A DNA stretch of 64,000 nt from Bradyrhizobium sp. WSM3983 (GCF_000473045.1 NZ_AXAY01000037.1:1-64000), one strand, 5' to 3'. Shown: positions 29,379 through 38,946, counted from the stretch's first letter. Notes: a model not told the origin generated them from the sequence alone. Numbers and translations: made by a program.

Positions 29379-30664
29379 CGGGCATCCACGACGAAGAGGC
29401 GGACGATCCGCAACATCCCGAGGAACACATTGCGCCGGTTCCCCGTATCTCGGTGCAGGCCTTTTGCGAGACCGAGCAGACGCTCGCCGCGGTGACCGCG
29501 GCCGGGCAGGACCGCCGTCTCGCCAAGGCGCATCTCACCGCCAAGAGCGGCGGCCTGGCCGCGGCGATCGAAGTTTATGACACGATGCCGACGCCGAACG
29601 TGATCGTGATCGAATCCGACGGCACGCGCGACATCCTCGAAGGGCTCGACGACCTCGCCGGCGTCTGCGATCCCGGCACCCGCGTGGTCGTGATCGGCAA
29701 TCCCAGCGACACCGCGCCCTATCGCGAGCTGGTGCGTCGCGGCGTCAACGACTACGTGATCGGGCCGGTCGAAACCCTCGACGTCGTGCGCTCGATCTGC
29801 AGCCTGTTTTCGGCGTCCGAGGCCATCATCACCGGCCGCGTCATCGCGGTGGTCGGTGCCAAGGGCGGCGTCGGCGCGTCCACCGTCGCGCACAACGTGG
29901 CCTGGACCATCGCGCGCGACCTCGCGCTCGATTCCGTCGTGATCGATCTCGACCTCGCCTTCGGCACCGCCGGCCTCGACTACAACCAGGATCCGGCGCA
30001 GGGCATTGCCAACGCCGTGCTGTCGCAGGACCGGCCGGACACGGCGCTGATGGAGCGCCTGCTCTCCAAATGCACCGAGCACCTCAGCCTCCTTGCTGCC
30101 CCGGCCACGCTTGATCGCGTCTATGATTTCGGCGCGGAAGCCTTCGATGCGATCTTCGACACCCTGCGCATGACCACGCCCTGCATCGTGCTCGACGTGC
30201 CGCATCAATGGTCGGCCTGGACCAAGCGCGCGCTGATCAACGCCGACGACATCGTCATCGTGGCCGAGCCGGATCTCGCCAATCTGCGCAACACCAAGAA
30301 CATGCTGACCGTGCTCAAGGCGGCGCGGCCGAACGATCGGCCGCCGCTCTACTGTATCAACCAGGTCGGCATGCACAAGCGGGCCGAGATCGAGGTCAAG
30401 GCATTCGCCAAGACCATGGAAAGCCAGCCGCTCGCGGTGATCCCGTTCGATTCAAAGCTGTTCTCGACCGCCGCCAATAACGGCCAGATGATCGCGGAAG
30501 TTTCGAAGAGCCACCGCACCACCGAGCTGTTCCAGAACATGGCCAACCGCCTCGCCGGGCGCGGCGAGGTGAAGAAGCCGAAGCGTTCGCTGCTCGGGCC
30601 GCTGCTGAAGAAGCTGAAGGGCAGGACGGGACGCGGATCCGCTCCGCATCGCAAAGCGTCGTAA
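29375..30664 (+). CDS. cpaE: Tad pilus ATPase-like protein CpaE
   Basis: MinD/ParA-type protein that localises the pilus machine at the pole. The 429-residue protein has an N-terminal receiver-like domain (about 25-140) without a convincing phospho-Asp pocket, then the deviant Walker A GAKGGVGASTVAHNVAWT (about 165) and ATPase core with VIDLDLAFGTAGLDYNQDP. Note that the usual lysine-threonine after the glycines is GVGAS, as is common in CpaE. No cpaF, tadB or tadC follows; transcription is met by the opposing tadD-like gene. Confidence 0.93.
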   Translation: MTGIHDEEADDPQHPEEHIAPVPRISVQAFCETEQTLAAVTAAGQDRRLAKAHLTAKSGGLAAAIEVYDTMPTPNVIVIESDGTRDILEGLDDLAGVCDPGTRVVVIGNPSDTAPYRELVRRGVNDYVIGPVETLDVVRSICSLFSASEAIITGRVIAVVGAKGGVGASTVAHNVAWTIARDLALDSVVIDLDLAFGTAGLDYNQDPAQGIANAVLSQDRPDTALMERLLSKCTEHLSLLAAPATLDRVYDFGAEAFDAIFDTLRMTTPCIVLDVPHQWSAWTKRALINADDIVIVAEPDLANLRNTKNMLTVLKAARPNDRPPLYCINQVGMHKRAEIEVKAFAKTMESQPLAVIPFDSKLFSTAANNGQMIAEVSKSHRTTELFQNMANRLAGRGEVKKPKRSLLGPLLKKLKGRTGRGSAPHRKAS

Positions 30665-30709
30665 GCGCCAGAACGTTTTCGAGCGAACGAGAATCTCGGC
30701 GGCGGCGGA

Positions 30710-31492
30710 TTACTTCTCCGCCCGCTGCTGCTGCTTCTTCGACAGCAGCTGGCGCAGCGCCGTGACCTTTGCCGCCGCCTGATCCGGCGGCAGATCGGCC
30801 TTCACGATGGTCTCGGCCTCGGCCTGCTTGCCTTCCAGTCCAAGCACCAGCGCGAGATTGGCCCGCACGCGGGAATCGGCCGGGTTGCGCTGATAGGCGC
30901 GGCGCATGGTGTCTTCGGCCCGCGGCAGATTGTTCTGGAGCATGTAGGACAGGCCGAGATTGGACAGCACTGAGGGCTCGTCCGGCACGATCTTCAGCGC
31001 CGACGCATAATATTGCTGCGCTTCCTCGTTGCGGCCGAGCTGATCGAGCGCCGCGCCCTGCGCCGACAGGATGTGCCAGTCGGGATCCTCGGGCGTATGC
31101 GCGCGGCTGAGCACATCGAAGGCCTGTTGGAAATTGCCATTGTCGGCGAGCGCGCGGCCGTAGCCGGCGAGCAGCGCCTTGTTGCTGGGATGGGCGAGCA
31201 CGGCCTGCTCCATCACCGCGACCGCCTGGGCACGCTGGCCGGTCTCGCGCAGCGCCTTGCCGTAGGCGAGCGCGATGTTGGGATCGCTGGACTTGGCGCG
31301 ATAGCGCTCGCGCAAGCCGTCCATGTCAGGCTTGGCGTCCGCCGTGGCGGCAGCTTCCGGCTTGCCGCCGACGCCGAGCGCGCCGGTCACGTCCTCCAGG
31401 CTCGTGGTTTGGCAGCCGCCGAGGGCAAGCACAAGGAGCGCGGGAAACAGCAATCTCGCCGGGGGGGAGGCAAGGGACGAACGCTTGGACAT
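30710..31492 (-). CDS. TPR lipoprotein, TadD-like
   Basis: A 260-residue lipoprotein (LLVLALGGCQTTSLEDV, acylated Cys near 27) with about four tetratricopeptide repeats between residues 60 and 230 (ALRETGQRAQAVAVMEQAVL, GYGRALADNGNFQQAFDVLS, QGAALDQLGRNEEAQQYYAS). This is the layout of TadD, the pilotin-like partner of Tad pilus assembly. It converges on cpaE with a 45-bp gap, which supports a pilus role. A generic TPR lipoprotein role cannot be excluded. Confidence 0.8.
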   Translation of the reverse strand: MSKRSSLASPPARLLFPALLVLALGGCQTTSLEDVTGALGVGGKPEAAATADAKPDMDGLRERYRAKSSDPNIALAYGKALRETGQRAQAVAVMEQAVLAHPSNKALLAGYGRALADNGNFQQAFDVLSRAHTPEDPDWHILSAQGAALDQLGRNEEAQQYYASALKIVPDEPSVLSNLGLSYMLQNNLPRAEDTMRRAYQRNPADSRVRANLALVLGLEGKQAEAETIVKADLPPDQAAAKVTALRQLLSKKQQQRAEK

Positions 31493-31575
31493 ACTCTGAT
31501 CACCGCCGGCGGACTGATCAGAGATGCTTTGCCGATTAACGCTAAATTCCCGTTAAGGACGCGCGCGTATCCGGC

Positions 31576-31821
31576 CTAATCGGTGAACTCGGCACCGAAT
31601 TCGCAGCCGATGCGCCAGCGCAGGCGGCATTGGCGGGAATAATCGGGCGCGAAGATAATGGTGAACTGCGGCGGCACTTCCAGGAATTCCGCCACGACCT
31701 TCACGCCGCCATCCGAGATATCCGTGATCGTGCAGTCCCGCGGCAGCGAGCCCGCGCCAAAATGAATCTTGGCGAGCCGCGTGCACACCCGACGTTCGCT
31801 TCTGCGGCGATTTGCAAGCAT
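31576..31821 (-). CDS. PilZ domain protein, single domain
   Basis: An 81-residue protein that is just a PilZ domain, the c-di-GMP-binding fold. The RxxxR-type arginine cluster is at the N-terminus (NRRRSERRV) and the DxSxxG motif is DISDGGVKV. The arginine spacing is close to consensus, so ligand binding is plausible but not certain. Such small PilZ proteins are abundant in Bradyrhizobium and can tune motility or surface structures. It lies beside the pilus genes but there is no sign of co-transcription with cpa genes. Confidence 0.85.
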   Translation of the reverse strand: MLANRRRSERRVCTRLAKIHFGAGSLPRDCTITDISDGGVKVVAEFLEVPPQFTIIFAPDYSRQCRLRWRIGCEFGAEFTD

Positions 31822-32037
31822 TTGAATTGTTCACCCGTTAGATCACGGCCCATCCCGCACCCTCAGGATTAGCGGACATTCGTTGGGATGTGCTGTGCGC
31901 AGCCGCTCGCATTCGAGGCGTAGTGTCTGGAGCCCCTTTACGATTGGTTAGGGTTCGAGGCGCCCTCGCCTTCGTTCCCCTATTGTTCTTGTCAGAGCGA
32001 TCCCACTCTGCTACCCTCGATTGTGCGAGGGGGCAGC

Positions 32038-33576
32038 ATGGTTCAGCGGGTTTCGACAGTCGCCTTTGAAGGGATCGAGGCCCGCGCGGTCGACGTGCAG
32101 GTGCAGGTCGCGCCGGGCCTGCCGGCGTTCGCCATCGTCGGTCTTCCCGACAAGGCGGTGTCGGAGGCACGCGAGCGGGTCCGCTCGGCGCTGATCGCCT
32201 CGGGGCTGGCGCTGCCGGCGCGACGGATCATCGTCAATCTCGCCCCGGCCGACCTGCCCAAGGAAGGCAGCCATTACGATTTGCCGATCGCGCTCGGGCT
32301 GATGGCGGCAATCGGCGCGATCCCGCCGGATGCGCTGACCGGCTTCACCGTGCTCGGCGAGCTCGGCCTCGACGGCTCGATCGCGCCGGTGGCCGGCGTT
32401 CTGCCCGCTGCGATCGGCGCCAATGTGCGCGAGGAAGGCCTGATCTGTCCGGCGGCCTGCGGATCGGAAGCGGCGTGGGCGAGCCCGGATATCCAGATCG
32501 TCGCCGCGCATTCGCTGATCCAGATCGCCAACCATTTCAAGGGCACGCAGGTGTTGTCGCGCCCCATACCAAAAGTGCACGAGGCCGCCGCCTCGCCGCT
32601 CGATCTGCGTGACATCAAAGGCCAGGAGAGCGCCAAGCGGGCGCTGGAGATCGCAGCCGCAGGTGGGCATCACCTCTTGATGATCGGCGCGCCCGGCGCC
32701 GGCAAATCGATGCTGGCGGCGCGGCTGCCCTCGATCCTGCCGCCGCTGTCGCCCGGCGAATTGCTCGAGGTCTCGATGATCGCCTCTGTCGCCGGCGAGA
32801 TCGAGGGCGGCGCGCTGACGGCGCGGCGGCCGTTCCGTTCGCCGCATCACTCCGCCAGCATGGCCGCGCTCACCGGCGGCGGCGCGCGTGCAAAGCCCGG
32901 CGAGATCTCGCTGGCACATCAGGGCGTGCTGTTCCTCGACGAGCTGCCTGAGTTCGATCCGCGCGTGCTGGATTCGCTGCGCCAGCCGCTGGAGAACGGC
33001 GAGGTCTCGGTCTCCCGCGCCAACCACCGCGTGACTTACCCTGCGCGCTTCATGCTGATCGCAGCGATGAATCCCTGCCGCTGCGGCAATGCGTTCGAGC
33101 CCGGCTATGCCTGCAAGCGCGGACGCATCGACCGCTGCACCGGCGACTACCAGGCACGCATCTCCGGCCCGCTGATGGACCGCATCGATCTCCGCATCGA
33201 GGTGCCGGCCGTGACCGCGGCCGATCTGATCCTGCCGCCGCCGGCCGAAGGCTCAGCCGAAGTCGCCGCGCGCGTAGCAGCGGCGCGCGATATCCAGCTC
33301 GCGCGCTTTGCGGATATCGGCCTGCCGCAGGTCCGCACCAATGCCGAGGCGCCGGCCTCGGTTCTCGAAGACATCGCCAAGCCCGACGCACAGGGACAAA
33401 AGCTGCTGCGCGATGCCGCCGAGACCATGCGGCTGTCGGCGCGCGGCTATCACCGCGTGCTGCGGGTGGCGCGCACGCTCGCCGACCTCGACGGCACCGA
33501 GAAGATCGGCCGGCTGCATCTCGCCGAGGCGCTGTCCTACCGCGCACTCGCGGAGGATGTGCGGCAGATGGCGTGA
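32038..33576 (+). CDS. YifB/ComM family Mg chelatase-like AAA+ ATPase
   Basis: Hexameric AAA+ protein of the ComM group, which in naturally competent bacteria drives branch migration during DNA uptake recombination. The 512-residue protein has an N-terminal Lon-like domain (GLPAFAIVGLPDKAVSEARER), Walker A GAPGAGKSMLAARLP (about 225), Walker B VLFLDELPEF, the MNPCRCG cysteine segment and the C-terminal lid. The ATG at 32038 follows a GAGGGGG site; an upstream in-frame ATG at 32023 is less well placed. Natural competence in this host is unproven. Confidence 0.93.
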   Translation: MVQRVSTVAFEGIEARAVDVQVQVAPGLPAFAIVGLPDKAVSEARERVRSALIASGLALPARRIIVNLAPADLPKEGSHYDLPIALGLMAAIGAIPPDALTGFTVLGELGLDGSIAPVAGVLPAAIGANVREEGLICPAACGSEAAWASPDIQIVAAHSLIQIANHFKGTQVLSRPIPKVHEAAASPLDLRDIKGQESAKRALEIAAAGGHHLLMIGAPGAGKSMLAARLPSILPPLSPGELLEVSMIASVAGEIEGGALTARRPFRSPHHSASMAALTGGGARAKPGEISLAHQGVLFLDELPEFDPRVLDSLRQPLENGEVSVSRANHRVTYPARFMLIAAMNPCRCGNAFEPGYACKRGRIDRCTGDYQARISGPLMDRIDLRIEVPAVTAADLILPPPAEGSAEVAARVAAARDIQLARFADIGLPQVRTNAEAPASVLEDIAKPDAQGQKLLRDAAETMRLSARGYHRVLRVARTLADLDGTEKIGRLHLAEALSYRALAEDVRQMA

Positions 33577-33769
33577 GGCTCGCCTCTTGCGGCGGACCTT
33601 CCTGCTGGAGGCGCTTTCCGTGACAAAGACACTGGCTCTTGCAGGGGATAGCGCTTTCGCATGAAGGCGCTCGAAAAGGTCCCGGACCGGGTCACGGCAC
33701 CTTCGGTCGAGTCGTGGGGAGGTCATCTTTTCCGACTACCCTTACGCCGCGGGTTTTAGAGGTTCAAGA

Positions 33770-34939
33770 ATGTTCAACCACATCTATGGCATTGATGGCT
33801 TGGCGACACGTACTCCGGCTGTCTACGACAATTTCGACGTCGATAACGCAAATCTCAGCCAACGCTTCTCCTCCTCCGGCCAGCAGTGGGCCGTATCAGA
33901 AGCGGGCGGCCAGCCTCCCACGATTAGAGACGGTGTAATGACCTGCGACGCGAATATGTACGCGTCGCTACCTTATCCCGTTGGCCAACTATTGCCCCGC
34001 ATCAGCGCGCGGATTTCGTGGGCACCCGTCGCTGGTGGCGATGGTAACCGAGCTGCAGCATCGTTCACACTGATCGGAAGTGCTTATTCGGCGACAGATG
34101 GTAACGTGCTTCTGAATTTGGTCCATCTCCAAGTAACGCCAGATGGCTGCAATTTGGAAGTAACCAGCACTGGACCAAGCGGCTTCGTTCCAGTTCCTGG
34201 CAGTCCCATTTCATGGAAAATTCCCTGCATTACCGACGGAACTGAATACTCCATTGCCATTGAATTTGACTACACTGGGCAAATTGTTACGGTTTACGGT
34301 CCCGACGGGTCCGTCACTCCACTGTCCGTCACTGGACTGGGTACCGTGTACACACCGTACTTCGGTATGTGGCAGATCACGGGGAAAACCAACTTTCGGA
34401 TCAACTGCTACGAAGTTTCGCTGGGAAGAACAACTCGCCGAGAGGTTCTCGCGCCGGCCAGCATTGTTGCGCCGCTCTATGGAGATTCATTCTCCAGAAG
34501 AACCTTCTTCACAACAATCGTCCCTGGTACGACATCTGGAGCGTGGTTCAGGATCGGCACCGGCATTGCTTGGGGAAGCGGAGCTGGGTTCGCTCTCGCA
34601 GGACGCATGCGCCTGAGTGCGAACGATGGCCATGACCGATGGAATGATTGGGAATTCGATTGCACATCTTCGTCGCGAAGCACGTATACTCCAACGCTTG
34701 TAAACAGAACGGGCGTCGCGCTCGCCGTCGACTCCTTTGTGGCTATAAGCGCTGCCCGTCTGACCTTATCTAGCGACCGTGTGGCCTTCGGCCTAGATCT
34801 ACAAGTGGCTCCAGGCGCGTCGGGCGCGATAAATTTGTCAGGCGTTTTTGAAGGGTATGTCAGTTTGGTTCAGAATCCAACCATTGGTGCGGTACCGCTT
34901 GGAGGTCCTGCCGCTTCGCTGAGTTTTGTAAACGGCTAA
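33770..34939 (+). CDS. Hypothetical protein, possible beta-sandwich surface or phage-derived protein
   Basis: A 389-residue protein I do not recognise. It has no signal peptide or membrane helix and is rich in Ser, Thr, Gly and aromatic residues, with alternating strands throughout. Residues about 20-210 read like a concanavalin/LamG-type sandwich (DNFDVDNANLSQRFSSSGQQW; TEYSIAIEFDYTGQIVTVYG), and the C-terminal third repeats similar features. Phage tail-fibre or appendage proteins often look like this, but no phage gene flanks it. Its DNA is visibly less GC-rich than the neighbours and its codon choice is more relaxed, suggesting horizontal transfer. Confidence 0.7.
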   Translation: MFNHIYGIDGLATRTPAVYDNFDVDNANLSQRFSSSGQQWAVSEAGGQPPTIRDGVMTCDANMYASLPYPVGQLLPRISARISWAPVAGGDGNRAAASFTLIGSAYSATDGNVLLNLVHLQVTPDGCNLEVTSTGPSGFVPVPGSPISWKIPCITDGTEYSIAIEFDYTGQIVTVYGPDGSVTPLSVTGLGTVYTPYFGMWQITGKTNFRINCYEVSLGRTTRREVLAPASIVAPLYGDSFSRRTFFTTIVPGTTSGAWFRIGTGIAWGSGAGFALAGRMRLSANDGHDRWNDWEFDCTSSSRSTYTPTLVNRTGVALAVDSFVAISAARLTLSSDRVAFGLDLQVAPGASGAINLSGVFEGYVSLVQNPTIGAVPLGGPAASLSFVNG

Positions 34940-35076
34940 ACTGGAGATCGGAACGCCGGGGCGGCGAGAGAGTCTAGGCTTCTCTCTTCCCCCGAGCCAA
35001 ATGCCAAGCGGTGGTCGACGCACGAAATTTGCTTCAGATCGCAAACTCGCGCTGTCAGCCCCGGAAGCTCAACCGT

Positions 35077-35904
35077 TCACGGCTTCCTGCATTCCAGGTA
35101 AAGCGACTCGGCCTTGTATTCACTTCCGTCGGACGCCACTTCAAGACCAGACCGTTGCCAGCCATCGATGTCGCTGCTGTTCCAGGAGCAGACCTTAATA
35201 TCAATGAAACCGGCATCCATCAGCACGGTGCGAAGGTTGACCCGATCCCACATCCATTGATGTGTTTCTCCACGGGCGCGCGCATCGCCGAGAACGAAGT
35301 TCTCCATCCGGACCCGCATTCCCCTCTTGTCCTTGACGCCTTGGGAGGCGCGCCGGACGCTTTGCTCGAGAATATTGGCGACTGCCCGATCGTGGCGCAA
35401 TGACGCTTCGCGCGTACCGTCATCCGTCGTCAGAGTTGCGCTATATGCGGCGACGTATCGCTCGAGATCAGGAACCGCAAGGCGCTGTATCCCACCCCGC
35501 TTGAGGACACGAAAAATCTCCTTCTGGAAGCCGAGAACGGCGTCGCGGTCGATATGCTCCATGATGTGCGAGTGATACACCGCATCACTCGAATTGTCGG
35601 GAAAGGGAATCCCTTTCCTGAGATCGTGGCAGATTGTGGTCCCGCGCATGGCCCGAACACGCTCGGCCCGGTCGCGCCGGATCAGTGGCGTCACTAGCGG
35701 GAGCAGCCAGCGATGCCGGTGCAGGATGACGTAAATCGACCAATCGACATTGATGCAGAGCTCCGACGTCTTGGCACCGCAGCCGAGATTGATGATCAAC
35801 GGACCAGCGTTCTGTTGTGCGTGAGCTTGCGAGCTACGCACCACCGTGCCGCCAACCTTCATCGCGTCGGACCGCAAGCCCGCTGCGCCTATTGTACTCG
35901 CCAT
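35077..35904 (-). CDS. Class I SAM-dependent methyltransferase (Methyltransf_11-like)
   Basis: A 275-residue protein with SAM motif I (PLIINLGCGAKTSELCINVDWS), a polypeptide segment with SDAVYHSHIMEHIDRD as the motif II/III region and VLKRGGIQRLAVPDLERYV after it. This arrangement is typical of methyltransferases found in polysaccharide and lipopolysaccharide gene sets. No glycosyltransferases flank it here, so the substrate is unknown. It converges with the orphan protein at 33770-34939 and appears to belong to the same lower-GC patch. Confidence 0.8.
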   Translation of the reverse strand: MASTIGAAGLRSDAMKVGGTVVRSSQAHAQQNAGPLIINLGCGAKTSELCINVDWSIYVILHRHRWLLPLVTPLIRRDRAERVRAMRGTTICHDLRKGIPFPDNSSDAVYHSHIMEHIDRDAVLGFQKEIFRVLKRGGIQRLAVPDLERYVAAYSATLTTDDGTREASLRHDRAVANILEQSVRRASQGVKDKRGMRVRMENFVLGDARARGETHQWMWDRVNLRTVLMDAGFIDIKVCSWNSSDIDGWQRSGLEVASDGSEYKAESLYLECRKP

Positions 35905-36124
35905 CGGTTACTCGGTTCAAAATGCTCGTTTCGGCGCCCCGAATCTCAGCAAGCGAAGAATGAGGGGATACCCGCCGACCAGCTAGAGGTAGCGGTCCAA
36001 GACGAAAGTATTGCGACAGACCTGCCAATGGCCCGCCCATCAACCCGGCGGTAACGAGTTTCCTTTACGCTCTGCAAACCATAAGGCCCATCAGCTCCAG
36101 TCCGGGCCCGGCGAGTAGCGTGTC

Positions 36125-36595
36125 ATGTTGCGTTTCAAGATCCTGGCCTCAGTGGTTCCCCTGTTGGCGGCTGCGGTGTTCGCCCGCAACGAGATCGGGT
36201 CGGTCTCGCATCCCTGCATCGCCCTCGGCGACACCTCGGTCGAGCTCACCTCCCTGTTCTGGACAGCCGGCATCCACGTCGCCTTCACCGACGATCCGTC
36301 GCGGGCCACGGTGCGGGTCCAGATCACCGATGATGCAGACGCTGCTGACTTCGCTGTCGTCGATGATGGCGCAAGCGACGAGCCGGGCGCCTGCCAGGGC
36401 AATCCGTCGACCCGCCTCATTACGATTGCCTCGCAGCCCGTCGACGGCGGTCCGGTGATCTATCTCTCCACCGAAGGCCCGGCTGATTACCGCATCTATG
36501 TGCGCTCGAAGACGTTCTCGCAGCGCGAGGCCGCGGCCCTGATCGTCGGCGCTCGTGGCGACCACCTGCGGCCTCTCCAGGCTGCCTCGCTTTGA
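36125..36595 (+). CDS. Hypothetical secreted protein
   Basis: A 156-residue protein with a probable signal peptide (MLRFKILASVVPLLAAAVFA). I do not recognise the mature domain, which is acidic and strand-rich, with phrases ELTSLFWTAGIHVAFTDDPS and VDGGPVIYLSTEGPADYRIY. It lies 125 bp upstream of the hybrid kinase on the same strand; a link to kinase signalling is possible but only positional. Confidence 0.7.
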   Translation: MLRFKILASVVPLLAAAVFARNEIGSVSHPCIALGDTSVELTSLFWTAGIHVAFTDDPSRATVRVQITDDADAADFAVVDDGASDEPGACQGNPSTRLITIASQPVDGGPVIYLSTEGPADYRIYVRSKTFSQREAAALIVGARGDHLRPLQAASL

Positions 36596-36720
36596 CACGT
36601 TAATACCTCGTCAACCCTGTTTCGAGGCCGCCCCAAGGCCTCAAGCTGTTCGCAAGGTCGGCAAGACATCGTCGCAAACGGCGGTGGCGGGATTTCGGAC
36701 AAGAGTCAGGGTCGGTGGCA

Positions 36721-38946
36721 ATGGATCGGACGTTCCGGATCAAGGTGCGCATGCGCCGCTTCAGGCGGCAGCATCCCCGAATTGCCTTCGCGATCCGCTC
36801 CTTCATGATCTTCTCGGCGACGTTCGGCGGCGCCTATGGCTTCGTCACCGGCAGCCGCGCGCCAAATTCCGGCTACGATCCCAACACCTTTGCGATCGGC
36901 GCGAGCTTCCTGTTCGCGCTGGCCTGCCTTGGCCTCGCCACGCTCAGCATGCGGCTGCGCTTCGTCAACAAGCGGATGCGCAAGCTCGCCGCCCACAACG
37001 AGGCGCTGATCGACCGCAATTGGGAGCTGAAGGAAGCCGAGGAGCGCGCCCGCAGCCTGTTCGAATCGCAGGGCGACCTCATCGTGCTGCGCGACCATCA
37101 GGGCCGCATCACCTTCGCCAACGACGCCTATTGCGCACTGGCCGGGCAGGCGCGCAGCGCGCTGGTCGGCACGCGGTTCGATTTCGACGTGCTGGAGCAG
37201 GGCGACAGCGCGCGCGAGAGCAACGGCACGCGCATCCACGACCAGAGGATCTCCACCCCGCTCGGCGCGCGCTGGATCGCCTGGCGTGAAGGGTTCGTGC
37301 GGCTGGATGCGGGCCAGCCCGCCGAACTGCAGAGTGTCGGCCGCGACGTCACTGACCGCACCGAGACTGAACGCGCGCTGTCGGATGCGCGCGACCAGGC
37401 CGACGCCGCCAACCGCGCCAAATCGCGCTTCCTCGCGATGGCCTCGCACGAGATCCGTAACCCCCTGAACGGTATCATCGGCATGGGCGGCCTCTTGCTC
37501 GACACCACGCTGACGCCGGAGCAGACGACTTACGCCCGGGCGGTGAAGACTTCGGGTGAAGCGCTGGTGGCGCTGATCGAGGAGCTGCTCGACTATTCCA
37601 AGATCGAGGCCGGCAAGCTCGATCTCGACCAGCGTCCCTTTGCGCTCTCGACCTTGATCGAAGAGGTCACCGAGCTGCTGGCACCGCGCGCGCAGGCGAA
37701 AAACCTCGAGATCGCAGCCTATGTCGACGAGCGGCTGCCACTCGAGGTCACCGGCGATGCCGCGCGGCTGCGCCAGGTGCTGCTCAACCTCGCCGGCAAC
37801 GCGATCAAGTTCACTGCGATCGGCGGCGTGGCGCTGATCGTCGAACCCGGCATCTGGCCGAACGAGATCAGCTTCCTGGTCCGCGATACCGGCATTGGCA
37901 TCGCGCCCGAAGCGCAGTCGCGGATCTTCCGCGAATTCGAGCAGGCCGACGATCGCGTCGCCCGCACCTATGGCGGCACCGGGCTTGGCCTCGCCATCAG
38001 CGAGCGCATCGTCAAGCGCATGGGCGGCCGCATCACCCTGGAAAGCGCGCCCGGCAAGGGCTCGACCTTCGAAGTCGCGATTCCGCTTGCGCCATCGCCA
38101 GGCGACGCTGGACAGATCGCGTTCCCGAGTCCCGACCTCGCCGGCAAGTCGATCCTGCTGGTGGCCGACGGCATCGAGGCGTCCCTGATCGCGCGACGGC
38201 TGGAACGCTGGGGTGGCCAGACCTGCCTGGTCGCGGATGCGGCGGTGGCCGAAGCCCTTCTCCCGGAGCGCTCCTGGCATGCGGTGCTGATCGACCGCGC
38301 ACTCGGTCCGTCAGTCACCGACCGCCTGGGCGAAGCCGCCCGCGTCCATGCGACGCAGCGGCTGGTGCTGCTGACCCCGAGCTCGCGTCATGACAAGCTT
38401 TCGCCGGCCTTCACCGGCTTCCTGGTAAAGCCGCTGCGCGCAGCATCCCTCGCCGCGCGTCTCGCGCTGACGCCGGAAGTCGCCTCGCCCGATCTCGCGC
38501 CTGAGCCTGTCGAACCGGCTGTACCCCGAACGCACGCCCACGGCCTCTCGATCCTCGTCGCCGAGGACAACGAGATCAACGCGCTGCTGATGCGATCATT
38601 GCTGACGAAGCTCGGTCACCGCGTCGTCATCGCGGTCCATGGCGAGGCCGCGTTGGAATCCTGGCTTGCGGCCAGCTCCGCCGGCACGCCCTATGATCTG
38701 GTTCTGATGGATATCCAGATGCCGCAGCTCGACGGCATCGAAGCAACAAAACGCATCCGCGCCCATGAGGCCGCCACCGGCCGCCACCACACCCCGATCC
38801 TCGCGCTCACCGCGAACACACTGGTGGAAGATCGCTACGCCTGTTTCGAGGCAGGCATGAACGGATTTTTGATCAAGCCGCTCGATCGCGAAAAGCTGGA
38901 CGAGGCGCTGGCTGGCTTGGCGGCGGCGCGGCAGACGGCGGTGTAG
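36721..38946 (+). CDS. Hybrid sensor histidine kinase with two receiver domains
   Basis: Membrane sensor of 741 residues. Two membrane helices (about 22-45 and 58-78) are followed by a PAS domain (about 110-215) and a HisKA/HATPase core with phospho-acceptor H243 in MASHEIRNPLNGIIG and G-box GGTGLGLAISERI. Two receivers follow: the first (about 475-585) has a degenerate acidic pocket (LLVADGIEAS), the second (about 605-735) has D664 in LMDIQMPQLDG and the usual LSILVAEDNEIN start. The layout is that of BarA/CckA-like hybrids that pass phosphate to an external Hpt. ATG 36721 is chosen over GTG 36715 from ribosome-site spacing. Confidence 0.9.
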   Translation: MDRTFRIKVRMRRFRRQHPRIAFAIRSFMIFSATFGGAYGFVTGSRAPNSGYDPNTFAIGASFLFALACLGLATLSMRLRFVNKRMRKLAAHNEALIDRNWELKEAEERARSLFESQGDLIVLRDHQGRITFANDAYCALAGQARSALVGTRFDFDVLEQGDSARESNGTRIHDQRISTPLGARWIAWREGFVRLDAGQPAELQSVGRDVTDRTETERALSDARDQADAANRAKSRFLAMASHEIRNPLNGIIGMGGLLLDTTLTPEQTTYARAVKTSGEALVALIEELLDYSKIEAGKLDLDQRPFALSTLIEEVTELLAPRAQAKNLEIAAYVDERLPLEVTGDAARLRQVLLNLAGNAIKFTAIGGVALIVEPGIWPNEISFLVRDTGIGIAPEAQSRIFREFEQADDRVARTYGGTGLGLAISERIVKRMGGRITLESAPGKGSTFEVAIPLAPSPGDAGQIAFPSPDLAGKSILLVADGIEASLIARRLERWGGQTCLVADAAVAEALLPERSWHAVLIDRALGPSVTDRLGEAARVHATQRLVLLTPSSRHDKLSPAFTGFLVKPLRAASLAARLALTPEVASPDLAPEPVEPAVPRTHAHGLSILVAEDNEINALLMRSLLTKLGHRVVIAVHGEAALESWLAASSAGTPYDLVLMDIQMPQLDGIEATKRIRAHEAATGRHHTPILALTANTLVEDRYACFEAGMNGFLIKPLDREKLDEALAGLAAARQTAV

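Noticed and set aside
36706..38280. 524-aa minus-strand ORF over the hybrid kinase
   Set aside because: Antisense shadow of a well-recognised kinase gene.
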